Origin: Spirochaetaceae bacterium
Lineage (GTDB): Bacteria > Spirochaetota > Spirochaetia > DSM-27196 > PXBQ01
DNA length: 64,000 nucleotides
Direction: 5' to 3'
NCBI GenBank assembly: GCA_007695285.1
Contig: REEC01000133.1
Coordinates: 58,076 to 122,075 of the forward strand
Numbering within the stretch: position 1 is the stretch's first letter; every line of letters starts with the position of its first letter. The position numbers and the translations under genes were made by a program. The notes beneath the pieces are model-generated. The model saw only the letters and a program-made list of their open reading frames with translations, had not been told where the DNA came from and searched no databases. Below, in pieces: positions 58,851 to 64,000 of the stretch.

Positions 58851-59792
58851 TTATTTTGTTTCTGCTGTTGATTCTTCGAATAGCCACGTGCTCAAGTACC
58901 GCTCCCCGGTGTCGCACACGATCGTCACGATCGTCTTTCCTTCGTTCTCGCTCTTCTTCGCCTCGTGAATCGCGGCCCAGACGTTCGCTCCCGCCGAAAC
59001 ACCGCACAGAATCCCTTCTTCGCGCGCAAGCGCGCGACTCATCGTCGTAGCGTCGTCGGCCGAGACCAGAACGATATCGTCGATAAGCGATCGATCGAGG
59101 ACCGCCGGAATAAACCCGGCACCGATGCCCTGAATCCGGTGCGGCCCGGGCTTTCCACCCGAAAGAACCGGGGACGCGTCGGGCTCGACCGCGACCGCGC
59201 GCACCGAAGGTTTCAGTTCCTTTAGCCGCTCGGCGACCCCGGTAATTGTTCCGCCGGTTCCGACCGCCGCGACAAAAACATCGACGGTGCCGTCGGTATC
59301 ACGCCAGATTTCCTCGGCCGTCGTCTCGCGGTGTACGCGCGGATTTGCCGCATTCTCGAACTGCCGCGCCATGTACGCTCCGGGAGTCTTCCTGACGATT
59401 TCTTCCGCCGCGGAAACCGCACCGGTCATACCTTCGTGCCCGGGCGTTAAAACCAGCTCCGCGCCGAGCGCCGAGAGCAGCCGCCTCCGTTCAAGACTCA
59501 TCGTGTCCGGCATCGTCAGGATCACGCGGTACCCTTTGACCGCACCCACGTACGCGAGCGCTATCCCGGTGTTGCCGCTCGTCGCCTCGACGATCACCGC
59601 CCCCGGTTTGATTCGACCTTCGCGCTCCGCGGTCTCGATCATCGCGAGTCCGATTCGGTCCTTTACGCTCGAAAGGGGGTTATGCGACTCGAGCTTCACG
59701 AGAACCGTCGCCGCGCACCCGGCGGCGACACGGTTCAGTCTGAGTAACGGGGTGTTCCCAATAAGATCGATAATCGTGTCGTGAACGCGCAT
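58851..59792 (-). CDS. cysK: Cysteine synthase A (O-acetylserine sulfhydrylase)
   Basis: This 313-residue PLP enzyme begins [22 protein letters not shown] and has Lys44 in [49 protein letters not shown] near 70, PLP-phosphate loop [15 protein letters not shown] near 175 and GISSGA-like [11 protein letters not shown] near 264. It makes cysteine from O-acetylserine and sulfide. Paired with metY it gives both sulfide-fixing routes. A direct repeat upstream may be the control site. Confidence 0.97.
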   Translation of the reverse strand: MRVHDTIIDLIGNTPLLRLNRVAAGCAATVLVKLESHNPLSSVKDRIGLAMIETAEREGRIKPGAVIVEATSGNTGIALAYVGAVKGYRVILTMPDTMSLERRRLLSALGAELVLTPGHEGMTGAVSAAEEIVRKTPGAYMARQFENAANPRVHRETTAEEIWRDTDGTVDVFVAAVGTGGTITGVAERLKELKPSVRAVAVEPDASPVLSGGKPGPHRIQGIGAGFIPAVLDRSLIDDIVLVSADDATTMSRALAREEGILCGVSAGANVWAAIHEAKKSENEGKTIVTIVCDTGERYLSTWLFEESTAETK

Positions 59793-59834
59793 CTCTCTCC
59801 CTCGTACGCACGCGATCGGAGCCGTCGCGTAGCT

Positions 59835-59859
59835 TTGTTACTTAAATACATCTAGTTAC
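59835..59859. promoter_or_regulatory. Direct repeat upstream of cysK-metY (candidate regulatory site)
   Basis: GTTACTT occurs twice, 18 bp apart start to start, in an AT-rich stretch 43-67 bp before cysK. The spacing of nearly two helical turns suits a protein binding one face. The regulator is unknown. Confidence 0.4.
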
Positions 59860-59896
59860 TTGAGTTTATGATACGACAAAATTCACGTGCACGTCA

Positions 59897-59988
59897 AGAT
59901 AACTGCAACGAAGCCTGGTGAAAAAGGTCTAAATCGCGGCAGAACATCTGTTTCCCGGCCGTTTCACCAGGCTTCGTTGCAGTTAGAT
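59897..59988. mobile_element. MITE-like element with perfect 23-bp terminal inverted repeats
   Basis: Bases 59901-59923 (starting AACTGCAACGAAGCCTGGTG) are the exact reverse complement of 59962-59984. The 84-bp unit is flanked on both sides by AGAT (59897-59900 and 59985-59988), which looks like a 4-bp target-site duplication. The 38-bp interior has no reading frame. It lies between the parC stop and the cysK promoter. A non-autonomous transposon-derived element is the best reading; a long RNA hairpin with another role is the alternative. Confidence 0.65.
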
Positions 59989-59996
59989 CGCCTGGT

Positions 59997-62099
59997 TCAG
60001 CTACCTTTCGGCTTTTTTTTCGTCCGAGACGTCCCGGACGCGGAGGTTGGGCCGGGCTTCTGCTTTGTCGCGCGTTTCGGTGCCTTTTTTGGTGTGTCTT
60101 TCGCCGCACTTTTGGACGCGGTGTTGGATGTCGTCTTTGTCGTCGCGGCCTTTGGCTTTGTCTTGTTTGGCGAGGACGCCGCGGCGGCGCCGCCGGTTGG
60201 GGCGAAATTCCCCAAACGCGTCTCTTTCGTCGACAACCGCACGCCGGCCGCTTTGACATTCTTCACGAGGTACTCATCGACCACGAAACGCTCTTCGAGC
60301 ACGCGCAGCAACGGCTTCGGTTTGTACTTCACGACCGCGTCGACGTTCTCGCGCGTCGTGACCTTCAAAACGGAACATTTGTCGGGCACGATCGTGTACG
60401 CTTTGCCGAGGATGTACTGTTCGATCCGACACCGTTTCAGATACGGGAGCTTTTTCTCATTCAGGTACAGAACCGAGAACACTTTCTGCGACAGCGAGTC
60501 CTTGTCCGCGTGGCCACACGACAGCATTCCCGTATCGACAAAGAGCTTCTCGGGAGCATTGATCACCGAGTACACGCCGGACTTGCGCATCACGAGAATC
60601 CGGTCGTACGGCGAGACGGCGAACAACGCCTGTCCACTCGAAACACCGTACCCGAGGTACCCGGTATTCCCGTCGTACCGCAGAGTGAGATTGCGCTCGG
60701 CGACTTCCTTGACGTCGACACGGTCGAACGAGATGATCTCGGTCCGCCGCGAGTACGAACTCGCGTTCGACTCGATGATCCCTTCGAGAAAATCGACCGC
60801 GTACGTCTCGATGTTCGCGAGATACTCGCGGATCTGCTTCAGTCGCGCGCGAATCTCCTCCATCTCTTTTTTCGCCTTGTTGATATCGTACAGCGAAATC
60901 CGCCTGATCGGGATCTTCAGCAGCCGCTCGACGTCCTCGTCGGTGACCTTTCTGCGGATCTGATCCGCGAACGGCACAAACCCGTCGATCACCGCGGTTG
61001 TGACCGCGTCCTGCGTCTCTTGTTGCTCGATGTCCTTGTAAATCCGCTCTTCGACGAAGATCCGCTCGAGCGTACGCGCGTGAAGCCGATCGTTGAGCTC
61101 TCCCCTCTCGAACTCCAACTCGGCCGTGAGGATCTGCACGAGCCGGATCGCGTGATGGCGGATGACTTCCGAGACCGTCAGAGCGACCGGCGTGCGATCC
61201 TTGATAACGAGCAGATTCACCGCGACCGACTGCTCGCAGTCGGTGTACGCGTACAACGCGTCGACGACCTCGTTCGAGTACGTGCCGCGCGCGAGTTTGA
61301 TCTCGATCTCGACCTCGTCGGTCGTGAAGTCATTGATGCCCGCGATTTTGATGCGATTCTTCCGCGCCGCGTTCTCGATCGACGTGATCAGCGACTCTGT
61401 CGTCGATCCAAACGGGAGTTCGCGAACGACGATCCGTTTTGGATCGGACGTATCGAGCTTCGCGCGGACAAGGACTTTTCCGAGTCCGTCCTGATAGTCG
61501 GAGACGTCGACGAATCCGCCGGTCTGGAAGTCCGGGAACAATTGAAACGGTTCGCCCTTGATCGCCGACGCGACGGCCGAGAGCACCTCGACGAAGTTGT
61601 GCGGGAGGATCTTCGTCGACATTCCGACCGCGATGCCTTCGGCTCCGTGAACAAGAACCACGGGGATCTTTGCGGGGAATACAACCGGTTCTTTGTTCCG
61701 GCCGTCGTACGAGTCCTCGTACTCGGTGAGCTGCGGATTGTACAGCAGATCCTTCGCGAGCTTCGTGATTCGGCACTCGATGTACCGTGCGGCCGACGCC
61801 TCGTCGCCGGTATGGATGTTCCCGAAGTTGCCCTGTTTATCGATGAAGAGGTCTTTGTTCGCTATCACGACGAGAGCGGAGTAGATCGACGCATCGCCGT
61901 GTGGATGGTACTTCATGCAGTGCCCGACGACGTTCGCGACCTTGTGGAACTTTCCGTCGTCGAGTTCAAACAGCGAATGAAGAATACGCCGCTGGACCGG
62001 CTTCAACCCGTCGTCGAGGTGAGGGATCGCGCGGTCCTTGATCACGTACGACGCGTACTCCAGAAAGTTCTGGTTGAAGAGAGTGTTCACATACGCCAT
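59997..62099 (-). CDS. parC: DNA topoisomerase IV subunit A
   Basis: This 700-residue protein begins with YASYVIKDRAIPHLDDGLKPVQRRILHSLFELDDG and KYHPHGDASIYSALV. The catalytic tyrosine is Tyr106 in ASAARYIECRI. The breakage-reunion domain runs to about 440, followed by a shortened beta-propeller-like region (about 450-625). The last 70 residues are a basic low-complexity tail (KTKPKAATTKTTSNTASKSA...RTKKKPKGS) that could bind DNA nonspecifically. Lack of the GyrA box (QRRGGKG) supports ParC. ATG overlaps the parE stop (TGATG). It decatenates chromosomes. Confidence 0.93.
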   Translation of the reverse strand: MAYVNTLFNQNFLEYASYVIKDRAIPHLDDGLKPVQRRILHSLFELDDGKFHKVANVVGHCMKYHPHGDASIYSALVVIANKDLFIDKQGNFGNIHTGDEASAARYIECRITKLAKDLLYNPQLTEYEDSYDGRNKEPVVFPAKIPVVLVHGAEGIAVGMSTKILPHNFVEVLSAVASAIKGEPFQLFPDFQTGGFVDVSDYQDGLGKVLVRAKLDTSDPKRIVVRELPFGSTTESLITSIENAARKNRIKIAGINDFTTDEVEIEIKLARGTYSNEVVDALYAYTDCEQSVAVNLLVIKDRTPVALTVSEVIRHHAIRLVQILTAELEFERGELNDRLHARTLERIFVEERIYKDIEQQETQDAVTTAVIDGFVPFADQIRRKVTDEDVERLLKIPIRRISLYDINKAKKEMEEIRARLKQIREYLANIETYAVDFLEGIIESNASSYSRRTEIISFDRVDVKEVAERNLTLRYDGNTGYLGYGVSSGQALFAVSPYDRILVMRKSGVYSVINAPEKLFVDTGMLSCGHADKDSLSQKVFSVLYLNEKKLPYLKRCRIEQYILGKAYTIVPDKCSVLKVTTRENVDAVVKYKPKPLLRVLEERFVVDEYLVKNVKAAGVRLSTKETRLGNFAPTGGAAAASSPNKTKPKAATTKTTSNTASKSAAKDTPKKAPKRATKQKPGPTSASGTSRTKKKPKGS

Positions 62100-63892
62100 C
62101 AGATCAGATTCTCCATTATGAACGTCCGTCGCTCGGGAGTGTTCTTGCCCATGTAGAATCCAAGCGTTTCCTGGATCGCCTTGATCGACTTGACGTTTAC
62201 CGGCACCAGCCGAATGTCCTCGCCGATGAACTGCCCGAACTCCTTCGGAGATATTTCACCGAGCCCTTTGAACCGCGTCACCTCCGCGCCGGCGGTTATC
62301 CGAACCGACTCGTCGCGTTCTTTCACGTTGTAGCAGTAGTGGGTCGCCTTTTTGTTCCGCACGCGAAACAGCGGAGTTTCAAGAATGTATACGCGCCCCG
62401 CGACGACGAGTTCCTCGAAGAAGTTCAGAAAAAACGTCAGCAGAAGATTCCGGATGTGAAACCCGTCGTAGTCGGCGTCGGTCGCGATCACGATCCTGTC
62501 GTACCGCAACCCTTCGACGTCGTTCTCGATGCCGAGCGCCATCATCATGTTGAACAGCTCTTCGTTCTTGTAAATCTCCGCGCGCTTGCGCGCGTACATG
62601 TTCTGAGGCTTTCCGCGCAGCGAAAAAATCGCCTGAAGATAGACGTCGCGCGACGACACCATCGAGCCCGACGCGGACTGGCCTTCGGTGATGAAGATCG
62701 TCGAGTTTTCGCCCTTTTTCCCATCTTCGCAGTGGTACTTGCAGTCCTTGAGGTTCGGGATCTTGAGAGCGATTTTTTTCGCGGCTTCCTTGGCTTCCTT
62801 GCGAACGGCGTTCAGTTCCTTCCGGAGGTTCTCGTTATGCAGAATCTTCTGCTCGATCTTCTTGGCCGACGTCGCGTTCTTGTGCAGGAAATCAACGACT
62901 CCGGACTTCACCTCGGTGACGATCCACGCACGTATCTCGGTGTTGCCGAGCTTGTTCTTGGTCTGGCTCTCGAACACAGGGTTCTTGAGTTTCACCGCGA
63001 TCGCGCCGGCGATTCCTTCCCTGACGTCGAGCCCGGAGTAGTTCTTGCGGAAAAACTCGTTCACGCCTTTGAGAAATCCTTCTCGAAACGCGCTCAGATG
63101 GGTTCCGCCGTCGCTCGTGTACTGCCCGTTCACGAACGAAAAGTACGTCTCACCGTAGTTCTGCGTGTGCGAAAATGAAAACTCGATCTTCTCGCCGCGA
63201 TAATGCCCGATCCCGTACATCGTGTCGTCGCCGACCTCGGCGTACAAGAGATCCTGCAGACCGTTGGAGCTCTTGTACTTCACGCCGTCGAGCGTGAGCA
63301 CGAGCCCGGTGTTCAGGTACGCGTAGTTCCAGAGGCGCGCGTCGATGAACTCGCGGTTAAACGTGTACTCGCCGAAAATCTCGGGATCCGGGATAAACTC
63401 GATGAACGTTCCGTTCTTCTCGGTTGTTTTCCCTTCTTTTTTGTGGAGCAGGTTCCCCTGCGAGAACACCGCCTCAAAGCTCTTCTTGTCACGATACGCG
63501 ACGACGCGGAAGTGCGACGACAGTGCGTTCACGGCTTTTGTTCCGACACCGTTCAACCCGACCGAGAACTGGAACACGTCGTCGTTGTACTTCGCGCCGG
63601 TGTTGATCACCGAGACGCACTCGATCACCTTCCCGAGTGGAATCCCACGACCGTAATCCCTGACGGTGACGGTGTCCTCGGCGACCGTGATCTCGATCTT
63701 GTCGCCGTACCCCATGATGTACTCGTCGATGCTGTTATCGATGACTTCTTTCAGAAGGATGTAAATTCCGTCGTCGAGGTTGCTCCCGTCGCCGAGCCGG
63801 CCGATGTACATGCCGGTTCGCAACCGAATATGCTCGAGCGACGAAAGCGTCTTAATTTTGCTCTCGTCGTACACAGCGGAAGTCTTTGCCAT
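62099..63892 (-). CDS. parE: DNA topoisomerase IV subunit B
   Basis: This 597-residue protein has a GHKL ATPase with LLKEVIDNSIDEYIMGYGD near 45, VRDYGRGIPLG near 75 and SVGLNGVGTKAVNALS near 105. The transducer domain follows, then TOPRIM motifs IFITEGQSASGSMVSSRDVYLQAIFSLRGKPQN near 400 and VIATDADYDGFHIRNLLL near 470. It closes with GLGEISPKEFGQFIG. It powers strand passage by ParC. It is first in the parEC operon with SD GGGTGGGG. Confidence 0.95.
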   Translation of the reverse strand: MAKTSAVYDESKIKTLSSLEHIRLRTGMYIGRLGDGSNLDDGIYILLKEVIDNSIDEYIMGYGDKIEITVAEDTVTVRDYGRGIPLGKVIECVSVINTGAKYNDDVFQFSVGLNGVGTKAVNALSSHFRVVAYRDKKSFEAVFSQGNLLHKKEGKTTEKNGTFIEFIPDPEIFGEYTFNREFIDARLWNYAYLNTGLVLTLDGVKYKSSNGLQDLLYAEVGDDTMYGIGHYRGEKIEFSFSHTQNYGETYFSFVNGQYTSDGGTHLSAFREGFLKGVNEFFRKNYSGLDVREGIAGAIAVKLKNPVFESQTKNKLGNTEIRAWIVTEVKSGVVDFLHKNATSAKKIEQKILHNENLRKELNAVRKEAKEAAKKIALKIPNLKDCKYHCEDGKKGENSTIFITEGQSASGSMVSSRDVYLQAIFSLRGKPQNMYARKRAEIYKNEELFNMMMALGIENDVEGLRYDRIVIATDADYDGFHIRNLLLTFFLNFFEELVVAGRVYILETPLFRVRNKKATHYCYNVKERDESVRITAGAEVTRFKGLGEISPKEFGQFIGEDIRLVPVNVKSIKAIQETLGFYMGKNTPERRTFIMENLI

Positions 63893-63920
63893 GATACCCC
63901 ACCCAGTTTAATACGCCCGT

Positions 63921-63950
63921 AGTGTACCACAAATCCGGCGCACGGCGCAA
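63921..63950 (-). promoter_or_regulatory. Promoter of parE-parC
   Basis: TTGCGC, 18-bp spacer, TACACT on the minus strand, 28 bp before the parE ATG. Confidence 0.5.
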
Positions 63951-63958
63951 TTCTTCGG

Positions 63959-64000
63959 GACTGTTACGAACCTTGTAAAAAAAAGAGGTCAATTTCCGAG
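63959..64000. repeat. Dispersed repeat, copy 2 (cut by window edge)
   Basis: The 24 bases 63959-63982 equal 25846-25869, same orientation, and ATTTCCG follows in both. Here it is intergenic, upstream of the parE promoter. The element may extend beyond the window. Confidence 0.7.

Noticed and set aside
59793-59880. SAM or other sulfur riboswitch upstream of cysK-metY
   Set aside because: The 5' region is too short and AT-rich and shows no S-box core; only a direct repeat is visible.
59897-59988. CRISPR repeat or ordinary terminator at the 23-bp inverted repeat
   Set aside because: Only two arms, inverted not direct, no spacer array, and no T tract on either strand; the AGAT duplication fits transposition better.
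60510-62156. 548-aa plus ORF opposite parC
   Set aside because: Shadow of parC with biased RDV/DLR composition.

Overview
The window looks like about 64 kb of chromosome from a fermentative member of the Spirochaetales. Evidence for this is the spirochaete-type omega subunit (RpoZ), a tiny AURKAIP1/COX24-domain gene, the run folP-cdaA-cdaR-acpS-DUF2225-truA, secreted proteins with VFATGKKE-like signal ends, and a gliding-type ABC/GldG/DUF4340 cassette. The placement rests on family knowledge and gene order; no search was run. The DNA is GC-rich and most genes are packed into operons with 1-4 bp ATGA/GTGA/TGATG overlaps. There is no rRNA, CRISPR array or intact transposase. One tRNA (Gly-CCC) is present.

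Layout. 1-5.2 kb (minus): NAD biosynthesis (nadB, cut by the window edge, and nadC), a Gfo/Idh oxidoreductase and a MinD/ParA-like ATPase with a long unknown C-terminal half. 5.3-7.2 kb (plus): leuA behind what looks like a complete leucine attenuator, with a promoter, a Leu-rich leader peptide and an intrinsic terminator. 7.3-8.6 kb: thioredoxin-like protein and PrpE-like phosphatase. 8.6-18.5 kb: a carbohydrate regulon. A five-gene Opp-type oligosaccharide ABC transporter and a GH51 arabinofuranosidase are divergent from a GntR/LacI-hybrid (AraR-type) regulator and a mannonate-type SDR, consistent with using arabinose/uronate-decorated hemicellulose oligosaccharides. 18.5-24.3 kb is accessory: HicAB, a YkgJ-type Cys-cluster protein, a CopG/PIN toxin-antitoxin pair, a DUF1828/DUF6978 pair, a MATE transporter and a DUF1349 protein. 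24.4-26.1 kb: a secreted papain/C39-like protein and the tRNA.

26.1-37.5 kb (minus) is housekeeping: PASTA protein, fmt, def, priA, family-4 UDG, truA, DUF2225, acpS, cdaR, cdaA, folP, COX24-domain mini-gene, miaA, rpoZ. 37.7-42.4 kb (plus): ABC ATPase, permease, GldG-like and DUF4340. 42.4-45.6 kb (plus): the Na+-pumping decarboxylase oadGAB. 45.7-49.1 kb (minus): cytidylate-kinase-like, yicC, murC, cheW. 49.3-51.5 kb: parvulin (plus), rsmE and a mutarotase-like protein (minus). 51.6-54.7 kb (plus): a lyxose/mannose isomerase, PfkB kinase and mannitol-1-P-dehydrogenase-like operon. 54.8-57.5 kb (plus): DUF4914 and the leucyltransferase bpt. 57.6-63.9 kb (minus): metY, cysK, parC, parE.

Most unusual items: the leu attenuator; an 84-bp palindromic element with perfect 23-bp inverted ends and a 4-bp AGAT target duplication beside parC; a 24-nt exact dispersed repeat at 25.8 kb and at the right edge; several apparently leaderless genes with dyads over their start sites; and the 32-codon COX24-domain gene, missed by the ORF track, with a near-consensus promoter. 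Start codons were moved from the longest-ORF choice wherever a Shine-Dalgarno (SD) sequence, promoter or gene overlap decided it.
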